Source of the DNA: Trichoplusia ni
Taxonomy: Eukaryota; Arthropoda; Insecta; Lepidoptera; Noctuidae
Length of the DNA: 64,000 bases
Assembly (NCBI RefSeq): GCF_003590095.1
Contig: NC_039482.1
Location: 5,039,657-5,103,656, forward strand
Reading direction: 5' to 3'
A program made the position numbers and the translations under genes. Positions 9,174 to 21,093 of the stretch are shown piece by piece. Below the pieces are notes generated by a model. That model searched no databases. It saw nothing but the letters and a program-made list of their open reading frames with translations, and was not told where the DNA came from. Each line of letters begins with the position of its first letter. Position 1 is the first letter of the stretch.

Positions 9174-12100
9174 ATGGCTAATCACTATGAGGTGCCCAAT
9201 TGGTAAGGGGTACCAATGTATTTCTGGAATTTGTTACATTCTCACGCTCGGCATCGTTTACCGGTCATGAATTTCTTATTTATTTTAGGGCTGGAAAACC
9301 GCCGACTGGTCTACATCTGGACGTGTTGAAAGGCGACAAATTGATTCAAAAACTGATGATTGATGAGAAGAAGTGCTATTTATTTGGGCGTAACCCTCAA
9401 ATGAACGATTTTTGCATCGACCATGCGAGTTGTTCAAGGGTGCATGCTGCATTTGTTTACCATAAACACTTGAATAGAGCATTTTTAGTCGACTTAGGCA
9501 GTAGTAAGTATTTTACTGCCTTAGAGAAATATGTTGGTGAATTTATGTTGGTATTAATGTGGTTATCAACGCAATTTTAGCGCATGGGACGTTTATCGGA
9601 CAAATGCGCCTCGACGCGCATAAGCCGACGCAACTGCCTATAGACTCGAATTTTCACTTTGGGGCTTCGACTAGAAACTACATTATAAGGTGGGTATTTT
9701 ACTAAGCCTCTTATACTACTATTTAGGCCTGGCAACCTCTAGTGTATTTTATTACAATTTTATTATCAAATCATAAAACTTCAGCAAATTGGTTACAAAA
9801 CATCAAAACCAGTATTAAGACAATGCAGTTTACATTGACAGCCTATTATATAACAACAATAATTTCTTGTATCAACAAAGTACACATGTTTGACTACTCA
9901 CACTATCATATATATTTTCTCAGAGAGCGTCCAACTGGTAATGCTAGGGGGATAATGGAAGACCTACCCAATACTGAGCAAGAAGGTGCATTGCTAGGTC
10001 TGCCTGAAACACAGACTGAATTAGATGTAAGTAAAATTAAAGGACTAAAGTATATTGAAGGGACCAAATGAAAGGCTTTGGCCTATGGCTTAACCAAAAA
10101 TATATGTACTGGTATGACAAGGGTTGGGTCTTTGGATTAAAGCACTATAGTAGGCAGGTCTGTCAGTAGATCTTCATATTTCCATAAAATCTTGACAGAC
10201 TAATACTTCTCGTAGTTCATTCAAATATAGCATCTTGTACATCAAAAGCAATATTTTATCATAACTAGCTAGTTTTATCACAATTGTTTCATTAGTTGTA
10301 ATTATAGATATTCACATTATTCACTGTTGAAACATGAGTTGGACTGACATACTGAAATAAGCACAGCACACTCAGCAGCTACAGCTCTTGTATCTTCAAT
10401 GTAACATGTAAGAATCTTAGACAAATTTTATTTAAAACTTAATTTTATGATTTCAGAATCTTACAGAATTCAATACAGCTCACAACAGAAGAATTTCTAT
10501 GCTGGGCATATCAACTGATGATGGCAGTGATGTTATGAAGGTAATTTATTTATAAATAACAAATTATAATAACAAATACATTTTTAAAAATAAGTATGAG
10601 TAGTAAAATATGAATACAGAGGATTTATGTAGTATAGAATCATAACAAGTTCCTCTGTTTCGGAAAGCATGTTAAATAATGTGGTCTCACGATTTCATCA
10701 CCTTACAGATAATATAATCTTAATTTATATTTGATTGTTGATGAAGAGCTCCCTAACTACTAAACCTATTGGAATCAAATATGCACTGTCTACAGTTTTG
10801 AAAGATAAGGCCCCTTTTACGGAGTCGCGAAGAATCGCTCATCGCGTTGTGCGTCGCGGTCCGCACTCATCTCAATCATATGAAATTGTATGAGAGCCTT
10901 TACATATAAGGCATTCTGAACGAGTTTGCTTATAATGAACAGATTTTTTTGCACTGCCACGACACTGCATCTCTATGATAAATGTCCTGCGATGCGTTTG
11001 TGTTTACGCTAGCGATGATAAGTGCCTTCTGACGTTTCGCTAGACACTCCGCCGCACACGACACACGACGCCCCGCGTCTCCGTAAATGAGGTGCTGGAT
11101 AAACTTACTTTCTGTATTTCCAAATATATTATTATGATCAACTGATAGGCGGTAGAAAGTTCGCAGTGTAAATTACGACTCAACTCCATACCTAAAACCC
11201 AGCCCATTATTCCAGCCTCCAACCGGCACGAAGCGCTCTGCCTCAATGTCTGGTGGTATAGCAAAGAAACAGAAGAGGAACGTCTCCTTTAATGAAGAGG
11301 TGGATATTATCAACCCTGAGGATATAGATCCCACTATTGGCAGGTTCCGGAACCTTGTCAAGTCGACCATAGTGCCAAACCCGAATAGTGCTCCGAAGAA
11401 ATTGAAACTGCAGAGTGCTGATGAAGGTAAGTCACGGAAAATGGTTGCTTTGGAGTAATGGTATAATAGTAATAGTGATCAGATTAACTTCTGAAGAGAA
11501 ATGATGGAGAATGTATATCAGTAAAGCTGAATTTCTTACGACTGTAGCTTAGTTACAATAACAACATTTATTTAACATGCATGTTGCATGGGATTCATAC
11601 AGAGGTCTATGTTATGCGGTTATTGAATCCACGATGCCGTGCGTACCAACCATTGACGGTCACCAACCACTATTCAGTCGGAAAATTCATTCGTGTATTT
11701 TTTTTGCGAAATTCCTGCCGTTCTAAAGAATTCAATCCTTATGTCACGGGAGTTACACGAATGTTCAAGCCATATGCAAAAAAATAACCAAACTTACAAC
11801 ATGCGTTCTTGAATCACAAAAAATCTTCGCGGGGATCGCACCCAAGACACGTCACGCACAGTGCGACTTATAACCCGCTTGCCTAGTTGTGCAGAGACAT
11901 GCAAGTTGCCTTTTGACTTGTACAATCAACTATTATTACTATCTGTACACAAGATCGATTCTGATCATTAACAGGAATATTTTTTAATGATTTTGCATTA
12001 TTTTGTATTGAATGTGCAGGACAACACCACCATTCGCTGAGATTGCAGGAAATATCGAGAGGCAGCAACCTGTATTCAGACTTACCTGCGCCGAGTTCCC

Positions 12101-13366
12101 ATCTCAGTTTGATTGGAGCCAGGTAACACTACTTAACTACAATAATTATCTGATCGTCCTGAAGACAAGTAGCATTAAACCTTACATTACAGCCATTTTC
12201 AAATACGATATTGAGAAAAAGTCAACCATCATAGGTATCATTCCGTCTCTGTCACTCTTCAGTGAAATGAATATGAATAAACAAATCCCTACTAATATTA
12301 TAAATGCGAAAGTAACTCTGTACAGTCTGTCTGTTACGCTTTCATGTCTAAACCACTGAACCGATTTTAATGAAATTTGCTACAGAGATAGAGCTGACCT
12401 TGAGAAAGAACATAGGATAGTTTTTATCCCGGACTTTTGAAGAGTTCTCTTGGAAACGCGATATAACCGACATCGACGCGGGCGAAGCCGCGGGCGAAAA
12501 CCTAGTTAGAACATAATTTAAAGTGGCCATTAATCAGTATGCTTTAGTGTTTCCAATCTCAAAAATTCGGTAATATTCCTAGTATTAATATATCTTTGTT
12601 TTCAGGTTGGGCTTGTCACTACCTAATCCTGCGCCTGATGTGGAACTCGAAGGACCAGAACCTCACTTGAACATTCATCCACCTCTCCCACATACTGGTA
12701 AGCTAGCTAAAAATGTGTTTTTTTTTACTTCATGTGCTGTTGCGGGATTGTTGGGAATGAAAACTTTGTCAAACCTTTTAAAATGTCTTAAAAGATAGGG
12801 GTATTACACAGATATAAAAGTGATATTGAAATATTGCACTAAACGAATAAAAAAAATTGGTTTGACAAGAATTTCGCTGAAAGATCAGGTGTTTTCAAAT
12901 AACCCAACTATGTATTTATGTCCTCTCGCTGTTATCCTAAGTGATGAGGATCGTGACCCGCTCTTTGCTGCATGAGTTTCTTGCTTATTACCTGACTCCA
13001 CATGTTTCTGTCTGACATAGACTGAAGTGTATTATAGACGGTAGTGTCTACAGCGGTCAGTTCAGCTTGTCGGGCTTCGGGGCCATGCCTTTCCCTCAAC
13101 TTTGCCAGTGACCTTTAATTTTCCCACATTTTCATTGCCTTTCCTGGCAATGAGGCAGAAATGCATGTCCCAAAATGCTCGTTAATTAGTTACATATTCA
13201 TAACATCTACAGTATTATTATCAACTGTACTATGCTTTGAAAATATTGACAAGATCTTTTTATTATAGCCCCAGAAGAGGCCGGCCCATCAAACGAACCT
13301 CGCAAGAAGAAATACGCCAAAGAGGCCTGGCCTGGCCGCAAACCTGGCCTCATACCGGGCGTATGA
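9174..13366 (+). CDS. PPP1R8: NIPP1, nuclear inhibitor of protein phosphatase 1 (347 aa, 9 exons)
   Basis: Exons: 9174-9202, 9289-9503, 9581-9689, 9924-10026, 10457-10540, 11216-11426, 12020-12122, 12606-12697, 13269-13366. All phases match and the 1044-nt frame closes at TGA, giving 347 residues (human 351). NIPP1 is a nuclear PP1 regulator that also binds phosphorylated splicing and mitotic partners. The FHA domain (about residues 33-118) shows YLFGRNP, SCSRVHAAFVYHKHL and THGTFIGQMRLD. LLGLPETQTELDNLTEFNTA follows. The PP1-docking segment in exon 6 reads KRNVSF (RVxF-type, about residues 201-205), then INPEDIDPTIGRFRNLV, the second PP1 contact. The C-terminus KKKYAKEAWPGRKPG matches the conserved inhibitory tail. 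Intron 5 (10541-11215) carries a MITE-like element and intron 7 a LINE tail. Confidence 0.96.
10808..11096. mobile_element. MITE-like element with terminal inverted repeats in NIPP1 intron 5
   Basis: The left end GGCCCCTTTTACGGAGTCGC and the reverse complement of the right end (GGCACC..., then CATTTACGGAGACGCGG) share TTTACGGAG-CGCG, as expected of imperfect inverted repeats about 285 bases apart. The interior is unusually rich in CG dinucleotides and has no ORF. A GATAA on both sides may be a short target duplication. Confidence 0.5.
11815..11910 (-). repeat. tRNA-derived SINE fragment in NIPP1 intron 6
   Basis: On the minus strand a tRNA-like segment has a GCACAACTAGGCAAGCGGGT A-box region and a GGGTGCGATCCCC B-box-like region. 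It does not fold into a full cloverleaf that I can see. Confidence 0.4.
12290..12508 (+). repeat. LINE 3' tail, family A, copy in NIPP1 intron 7
   Basis: It begins near ACTAATATTATAAATGCGAA, continues through GTTACGCTTTCA and GAAAGAACATAGGATAG, and ends CGCGGGCGAAAACCTAGT. The same body occurs at 38371-38529, 47601-47905 and, reversed, at 49344-49566. These are RTE-type 3' ends of a kind common in Lepidoptera; the family name is from memory. Confidence 0.75.
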
Positions 13367-15400
13367 GGGTTACCCAAACGATAGTGACACTATAGTGACG
13401 CGCTGCGACGCTAGTGATGTGACTCTACCGTGTACAAATAGTCTATGGATACCCACTACAGGTTTTGCCGTTAATATGTTGGTAGTATGTAAGTTACATT
13501 ATAAGATACTGTTAAATATTCAGGCCAATGATGTTTCTTCAATAGAAAGTGTTATAAAAAACTGTCTAAATAATTACAGTCATCGAAGGATTGTCAATTA
13601 AATTGATATAGGGTTATTGTAGCAACATTACATTAATTCTAGAAAAAATTGTCAGAGTCCAAGGTTGTCATATATTTAAGCATTCACTGGTTTCTAACTT
13701 GGCCTTAGAAAAGAGACAAAAAACGCTGGTTACAACTTAGTTTAAAAATGCGGTTAGCACATTTATTAGACGGTAAATAGAGCTTCCTTTCCATAAGTAA
13801 AATAATTAAAGTTAATTGGTATAAATAATAGTACAATAAAGTTAGTGATTGTGGTAATTTATTATTAAATGACTCGCATATTGCTCAATTAAATAAAACT
13901 TATCTTGTAAGATAGGTAATCGAAATAAATGTACACATGACAACATACATTTTAGTCTATTAATCTATTCCAGAAACATGGACCATAGACAAGTTAGAGT
14001 TTCTATGCCTAGGGCTGTTTAGACGAGGCGAGAAATAAATTGCCATTCATAGCAGTGATAGTCCCGTGGTAAAATCATTGGATTGCCAAGTCACTCATTA
14101 ATATCCTCTAGAATTCGAATGTGACGAAAGAGAATGCGAATGAACACATTATGTGGTAATAGAGCAAACTTGAAAAAAATCAAAGGTTTGCAAAGCCACA
14201 TCATTGTATATCAACATTATCAGATTGGAATTGCAAATTTTAATGTATTGCAACTTGAAAGATACTTCTCGCGTTGACAAAACAAGCCTCTTATGTATAT
14301 AGCACTAAGATTTGCCTACCCTTCACTGCTTCCTATTAAATATAAATAAGTCTAAGAATAGTCGCAATGAAGTTCACAGTCCTATTTCTAATTTTGAAAT
14401 CACTTTGCGAATGAAAACAATGGCCTATGTTCATCAGGCAGCTATAGTACCAACATTCAAATAAAAAGGAATAAAAAGAATGTAGTTTTATCTCTTTGAC
14501 AACTAAAGAAAATGTGACGGAAAGTTGTTTTGTTTGCGTTTTAATACGAGGCACGGCCATATACAGAGAGCTTTGTGTCAACTACCTGACAGAAAACGAG
14601 CTATTTAATGATGTCTGAAGAGCTAGCTAAGTGGTTTATGTCGCCACGATAGTGATCACTGCGCAAGTGCTGCTTGAGTCGACTCCTGCGCAGTGCAAGC
14701 GCATGTGTGATACACAATAGACATATACCAGGCAGACAGAGGTTGATTCTTAAATCTTAAATACTTAAATAATTCTACAGTTTAGTTCCGTGTCTTTATC
14801 GAGATCGCCCGACTAGTTTCAGACCCAACCGGAGTCCTTAATCATGAGATGATATGGTGTGTGTTTGTTACCCCTTCAGGCCCAAACTGCTGGAAGATTT
14901 TCATGAAATTTGGTACGGTGTTAAAATAGAAACGGTGTTAAAGAAAAGTGACGCGGTTGCGGGTCGCGCTTGTAACCGCAAACTCAGTCTGTCGATCTAT
15001 GTGTCTTTTATGTCAATGTATATATTGTAATTTGGCTTCAGAAAATGACTTTTTTTTTGTAATAAATGCTTTTAGTTTTGCAACTATAACATTAATACAA
15101 TAGCGTTTAATTAAATGTATTGTACCACGTGTAATAAGAAACTACAAATGTAGCATATTATAACGAAACATCAACATATTAATGGTTTTTATCTGTAGTT
15201 AGTAAAATAAAACGTTGCTCATAATAGCAATCACACTTTTTCATTCATTTTAAGTACATTCAAATGTATTGAGTATAATAATTATAAGTATTTTTAAGAA
15301 AATTGTGAATGAATTATAAGAGAAAGTCATACCTATTGAATTGAGTTTTTATTTCTTCCTAAATTTAATGTGTTATGTGTAAGTTTAATAAAGATTATAA
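13367..15400 (+). other. NIPP1 3' flank, no gene seen
   Basis: Downstream of the NIPP1 stop the DNA is AT-rich with candidate poly-A signals (AATAAA at about 13836 and 15388). A CACTGCGCA/TGCGCAGTG hairpin lies at 14657-14695. A dispersed CCGACTAGTTTCAGACCCAA repeat occurs near 14808-14850. ORFs of 68 and 81 codons show no family features. Confidence 0.5.
14657..14695. repeat. Hairpin with 9-bp perfect stem
   Basis: CACTGCGCA at 14657-14665 pairs exactly with TGCGCAGTG at 14687-14695 around a 21-base loop that itself contains GTCGAC. It is GC-rich compared with its surroundings. No flanking pairing that would make a microRNA precursor is visible. Confidence 0.5.
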
Positions 15401-16230
15401 CCGCCATTTAGCTCTCGATACATGCTTATGTAGTTCAAACCCAAAGTTGTGGCTGATTCATATTGTAATTATTAGTATTAATACCAACTTATGTTATTGT
15501 ACCTTTCAATCTCTGCACTAACATTTGATAAAAAAATACATACTTATAAGGTAGGCTCTAAGTAAAGACAACGACAAAACTTGATTAACAGAAAAAGAAA
15601 ACCAACCCCAGTACCAACGCAATACAATCCAAATAAAAAGGTTTTTATAAGAATCACTTTTAAAATGTTACAATAATGACAAGTCGCGCTTTTCCAAAAT
15701 GATAGTCCTATGGATAACCAAAGAGAAGCTGCTTTTACAATTGTAATAGACGATAAGGAGAAGAAAAATAGTGTTTACAAAAACATAAATATTCTTCTTA
15801 AAAGGCACGTATTATAAAAAAAAAATACTTTTACCCATCATAATTAAAAAAGATTGACTTTCGCCACCGACTGTCCGTTTTACTTAAAACAAGGAGGTAT
15901 TCATTAATTCGACACGGCCAAGAGGTTGTTATTCGGAAAGGCGACCTTTTGATGCAACGCGATACCGCCCGAGTCCCAAATCTTTTGAAGACAGCACGTT
16001 TGTAACCTCGTTAAATTAAGAGTTAAGAAAGGTAAGAAAAAAAACAGGAATAAAATGTATGTAGGTAACAATTGAAGATGGAAAAGTATGTTTTGAATTT
16101 AAATGTAAATTGAATGGAGTTTAGTGTGATTATTTCATTTTGGAATGTCCGAAGGGTGTCTAAGACTTGAACGGCGAAATTCGGGTAGGCATAAGATGAG
16201 ATGGGCAGATGATAATAGCAGGTAGATAAT

Positions 16231-16444
16231 AAGCTAGCTGTCGCCCGCGGTGCCGCCCTCTACACATCGAAAATGATCCCACGGGAACTGACATGAAATC
16301 GGGATAAAACTATCCTTAATGTTAATCCAGGTTATAAACTATCTCTGTACCAAATTTCGTCTAAATCCGTTCAGTGGTTTTTCGTGAAAGAGTAACAAAC
16401 ATCCATACCTACATAAAAAAAATCGCATTTATAATATTACTAGG
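16231..16444 (-). repeat. LINE 3' tail, family F
   Basis: On the minus strand it runs from TAATATTATAAATGCGAT through GTTACTCTTTCACGAAAAAC and GGTACAGAGATAGTTTATAA to a CCGCGGGCGACAGCTAGC end. Related copies lie at 19875-20070 and 22175-22345 (minus) and 37815-37922 (plus). Confidence 0.7.
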
Positions 16445-18089
16445 ATAAAGGAAGGTAAAGACCTACCTATCTTCGACTTGAAAGCCAATCGCTGACTCTG
16501 TAAAGCTTACAACGTACACTTTATAACAAACTACATAGACTTTCAATACAATCTGAAAGCGGTATTACGTGAAGAGCAAAAGCAATGCGATAGCAAAAAT
16601 TGTAGAGTTATTCCTGCTTATATTGCTATTATTTAATTCATATTTCGTAAAACGTCAAGCAAGTTACAAAGACAGCAGTAGACGCAGTAGTCAAGGTTTT
16701 TTGGAATCAATTGCTGAGCTTTTGCTTTAGCTAGAGACGTAATACCTTCTTCGCTCAAAGGCATAGAAAATAAACCTCGAACGGTATTGCTTCCGTTCTC
16801 GAAATGATCCGAGCGTAGCGTTTAATGGGCTGGTTGAGAGAGCCGGTGTAATAGTCTAGTGAAGGTTGTATTTGGTCAAATATTTGGAAGCTGGACTGGT
16901 TCTAGGCGGCGCATGATAAGAATTTACGAAAGGATATTTGTACAATAGTGTGACGTTATTAGGAGGTTAGATTTTGAATTAGAAAAGATATAGAATTGGA
17001 AGCATGCTACGTTATCGTTGTACGGTAAATCGCCAATTCGTAAAAACTGTGTTCATTCCGTTCAAGAACGACAATCTGCTCTGAGGTCTTGCTATTTCGG
17101 TTTATTCAATATGCCTTTATCCCGAATTACAGAATATTTACATAAAAATATCGAAGAAAATCACAAAAAAAGACCGCGGACGGACCGTAGCTATTTGTCA
17201 ATAACGGAAAACCTACAAGAATCACACATTTCTTCAAATGATCATACACATTAACATAAACGTAGTATTCGTAGTAATCCGAATTAATTCGTAGCACTAC
17301 GCAATAACGTAGCAAGGTTAACTTTATATTAGGTACTTCACAGACTTGCAATTCTTCATTTAACTTGATCATAAAGTATTCAAGTTTTGTTTTTTTAACC
17401 TAAAGCTTTGCTTAACCTGTATTTGTACCTAAGCATTTTGCCAAAACAGTAACTGTTTTGACAGTGAGTGGTTCGAACCGTACCGAAATTTTCAAATTTT
17501 GTGAAGACTACGAATATATATCCAATTTCCATTCATGATAAATGAATGGAAATGTCCATTTCAAATAGCAGTATTGGGGCACACGATTCTGCCGAGGTAT
17601 TCAGGGTGTGAATGGATTGCAACCTACACACGTTTCAGACCTACCAGACGCCTACCACCACCTCTCAAAGTAATAAGTGTAGGTGTGGAAGCGAGACAAC
17701 GCATTAAATGTAGAGCTGTGTCTCTTTCCCACAGCTGAAGTAATATCACTTTAACTTGTAGTGTTAGCCTTCTGTATCTACAACACCTACATAGAACTGA
17801 CCTTTAAATTATTGTTTCGTTTATAAAAGTCTGCTTAGCAGTCACTCAAAATGCTCATTTATTTTATGAGTGCCTTTCTAAAATTTGTAAGATGGAAATA
17901 GTTGACTGTCAAAAATATAAAGATACCTTCAACTTACAATTCCAAGCATATAATATGAATAAATAATTATTTGTTAAGCGTGGGTACTTTAGTGAAATAT
18001 AATACAGATAAAATATTTGTTCTTTTTGTTTTGTTTTAAACCACATCTGCAATATGGAATTTAATAGGTACTCGTGTACGGGGCTTGGC

Positions 18090-18255
18090 TATTCAAACAA
18101 AAATAACAAATATACAAGTCACATGCACAACTTGACACTCTGGCTCAGAACAAGCATTACTGGATCGTGTACTAAGCAGGGATCGAACCCGCAACAGGTC
18201 GCGCACAGAGGATTTGATTTGGAGACCTTTACCACTCGGCTATCCGTGCAGTCAA
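18090..18255 (-). repeat. tRNA-derived SINE, family H
   Basis: Read on the minus strand it has a clear A box (TAGCCGAGTGGTAAAGG) and B box (GGGTTCGATCCC), followed by a body with AATGCTTGTTCTGAGCC. Related, more decayed copies lie at 26100-26250 and 53685-53790 (minus) and 39765-39880 (plus). The tRNA part is too altered to be a functional tRNA gene. Confidence 0.6.
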
Positions 18256-18559
18256 TACACATATTTGAATACCTAATAAATCATTAGGTATATTATCTGT
18301 TTTACAATTAATTACTAGACACTACATCACAAACCTATTACTAAATTACTCTTGCATAGAAGCCATATAATTACTAAACATTCATAAACTATCAATACAT
18401 CTTTAAAAACTACACATAAAACTTAACTTCCCAAAACCATTTTCCCCAGCCTATAACAGTAAAACATTACGCAATAGATATTCAACGTGGCGCTCATAAT
18501 ATCGGGAACAACCCAAAAAGGATTCATTTTCTCATGTTTTCGCTTCATAATTCCCTATG

Positions 18560-18746
18560 AGATCCCCTTGGTTTTCCACAGCGACCAGTCGCCACTCCGG
18601 CAGTTGGTCCCGGACGGTCGCGCGGGGAGGACGCGTGTCGCGCTGAGTCAAACCTCCCAAAACATTGCTGTGTTAAATCATAATATTGTGTGAAATAACT
18701 GTGCTTATTGTGTGTCCACGTTGGCATTTTATGGATTAATTTACGG
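18560..18746 (+). promoter_or_regulatory. Candidate core promoter and first non-coding exon
   Basis: A GC-rich patch stands out from AT-rich surroundings. GCAGTT at 18600-18605 matches the arthropod Inr (TCAKTY) at five of six positions with the A as +1 at 18602; exactly at +28 (18629-18633) lies GGACG, a perfect match to the DPE consensus RGWYV. The region ends with TTACGG then GTGAGTAATG, a strong splice donor at 18747. It would make an untranslated first exon of about 145 nt. The only plus-strand coding exon downstream is the one at 63359, so I infer that they are joined by a long intron; no transcript evidence is available here. Confidence 0.5.
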
Positions 18747-19874
18747 GTGAGTAATGACTAATATACTCTTATCTTTTTCGATATTATACGTTCGATAGAT
18801 AGGTACCTGTTGATTTTCAGATAGCAACATAAAACAGAAAGTGATGATTGTAACGGTGTACAAAATACATTAAAAAAAACGCTAAAAGACATTGATGGAT
18901 TGAAATGTTGTTCTTTGTTTAGGTTTATCTGTGATTTATTGAAAGATTACGTTTATTTTGTGGTGTATGCATAATTATTGATCGGTTTATTTTTATTGTG
19001 TTTTTTTTTTTCGGATAAAATAAGTCCGTCTACCTATGAGTTTGGATTTTCATCTTATTTACACATGAGGAAAGATGTAATCACGTTTTAAGATCGTTTT
19101 TCTTTAAATTGAATTAAAAATTATGTCGTATTGAGAAGACGCGTAAAGGCAATTTGCTCCAGAAAGTTATTGGGTACATGAACTTTGTGTATTATGGAGG
19201 AGAGCAAGTTTTTAGGTCCATTAACTGAGGGCAACAACTTGTGTAGCGTTTACTCAATCAAAGTAATCGTAATGTGATCGTAATCGTAAAATGTTTTTGC
19301 TGAGCTTCTACAAGTTGTAGAATTAAGCTGATATTACGGGAGTTTTCAAAAGTCCTGTGATTATTCAAATATTTATCGATATCGTTGATCTTATCACATA
19401 AGGAAATTAAAATAAATAGCGACTAATTTACTAAAACACCTAGGAAACGTCATAATGTACAGATTTTTTTTGCTATGCGTTGCTATATCCTACCCACCTT
19501 TTATCAATGTTATGAAGCGCTACAGGTAAAATCATAGAGAAAGCAATTCTAAAATGAATGTTACTTTTTCGAATTAACCTCAAGCGGTCGTTTAAGCCTT
19601 GATCATCTGGATGACACACGCTTAAAGTATCATGAACGTGTTAATTACTAAATCGTGTCGCGTATCTATTCATTAGTTTTATTTTGTTGCGGAATTGTTT
19701 TAAAATTATATTATTATTATTTATTTGTTTATCCAAAAACAAATTATTAATTGCTTTACCATATTTCGTTTATGAAACCTTTGTTTTGGAGTTAGGTCTT
19801 GCAAATAACAAAAGCAACAGTTCTTTCGTATTAACTTTAAGTGAAGGTCACAGAAAGAGAGATTGTTAGGTATG

Positions 19875-20070
19875 AAATGTTAACTGCGGCTTACGCCACT
19901 ACTATTCGAAAAAGATCCCAGACAGGAACATAGAATCGGGACAAAAAATAACCTTATGTGTTAATTCTGGTTATAAAATATCTTCGTACTAAATTTCGTC
20001 CAAAACTGTTCAGAGTTTACGTGAAAGAGTAACAAATCTATCAAAGAGTAACAATCTATCCATGCTTTAG
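19875..20070 (-). repeat. LINE 3' tail, family F, decayed
   Basis: It shares the order of blocks seen at 16231-16444 (GATCCCA, GGACAAAA-TA, TTAATTCTGGTTATAAA, AATTTCGTC, GTGAAAGAGTAACAAA). The GC-rich end is degraded, and GAGTAACAAATCTATCAAA is partly duplicated. Confidence 0.6.
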
Positions 20071-20435
20071 TAGAATAAAAAAATTGATAGACCTTCAAAT
20101 TTATTTCTCGAGGATAGTTGGATAGGTATTCACACTAATGTGAATTGCTTACTGCTTATTATTGCTAGAATAAACGATAAAAACAACCCTTTAATGTATG
20201 GAATGATCGGATGATATCTACTTAAAACTAAAACAACAACTATTCTTTTCCGTTTTGTATATACAGACAAATAATAACAAAAAAAAAACCGGTTTAGTGC
20301 GAGTCTGAATAGCAACACAGAATTCAATTCATACAAGCAAATATTTTCTTAATATCAATCTTTATTTTAATAACTTAACTTGTTGCAACAGAAATACGAC
20401 GCCTGTTTCATCATAAATAAAAAAAAAATGTTTAT

Positions 20436-20540
20436 CTCACGGTTCATGAGATGCAGGCTGACGGTTTGACGTACTGACGAACAGGAAGCAAAGCCTTAGT
20501 GATAGAGTATCGTTACCCATTCGTTATGGCGCCCTAATAA
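20436..20540 (+). repeat. Dispersed repeat, family D
   Basis: ACGGTTCATGAGATGCAGGC followed by TGACG and GACGAACAGG matches the block at 42920-42970 and the interrupted copy at 57425-57585. Reversed copies occur near 35515-35580, 42140-42215 and 49828-49930. It is a common type of unclassified repeat in Lepidoptera. Confidence 0.55.
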
Positions 20541-20885
20541 TCGATATCTCCCAATTTCTTTATAAATATTATCGGAGTATAGTAACCATGCCATGAAGGT
20601 TTTATGGGACCGGCAGGAGCTATAAAAGTCAACAGGAGTGGATTAGTTATGGATGCGACCTTCAAACTGTCTTGTACGTGGTAGCTTATGGGAAGATATG
20701 GTTTAAAAAATAGAATGTATTGCAACAGGTCTTAGCATAGGATACTATATTATATAGTATCTAGATTAAAAGGACGTGATAGTTTTTTCGGCTTTATAAA
20801 CAAGACAAAAGCCGGCTAAAATATCAGAGATCTGGCGATAGCGAAGACGAACGGAGAAAAAAAGCATTTTATTAAATACCGTAAA

Positions 20886-21093
20886 ACGGGGTGAATAGAG
20901 TTTCAATGGGTGAATAAAAAATAGTGTTTTTTTAGGTGGTTGCATGAAAATTTTCTTACAAAAAAATGCTTAAACACAATGACTTTAAGAAACGCTTGAG
21001 AATAAAAAAAAACCTTTATATTTTGTCTTGTTAAACGTTTACATTTTAATAGAAACTCTGTTTCTATTCACCCCAAAAAACCTCGTCGTACCC
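20886..21093. mobile_element. MITE-like element flanked by 10-bp direct repeats
   Basis: The 10-mer ATACCGTAAA occurs at 20876-20885 and again at 21094-21103. Between them, GGGGTGAATAGA at 20888-20899 is matched by its exact reverse complement TCTATTCACCCC at 21063-21074, and GGGTGAAT is repeated at 20908-20915. The layout (subterminal inverted repeats, direct repeat outside, no ORF) fits a small non-autonomous DNA transposon. Confidence 0.55.

Larger units (their letters stand above)
15401..18560. other. Intergenic spacer with repeats
   Basis: I see no gene. A reversed LINE tail (family F) lies at 16231-16444 and a tRNA-headed SINE at 18090-18255. Small ORFs at 17018-17254 and 17535-17738 are AT-rich or low complexity and unrecognised. 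Confidence 0.5.

Noticed and set aside
18130..18255. Possible tRNA gene on the minus strand
   Set aside because: A and B boxes are good but the anticodon and acceptor stems do not form, and related decayed copies occur elsewhere, so it is a SINE.
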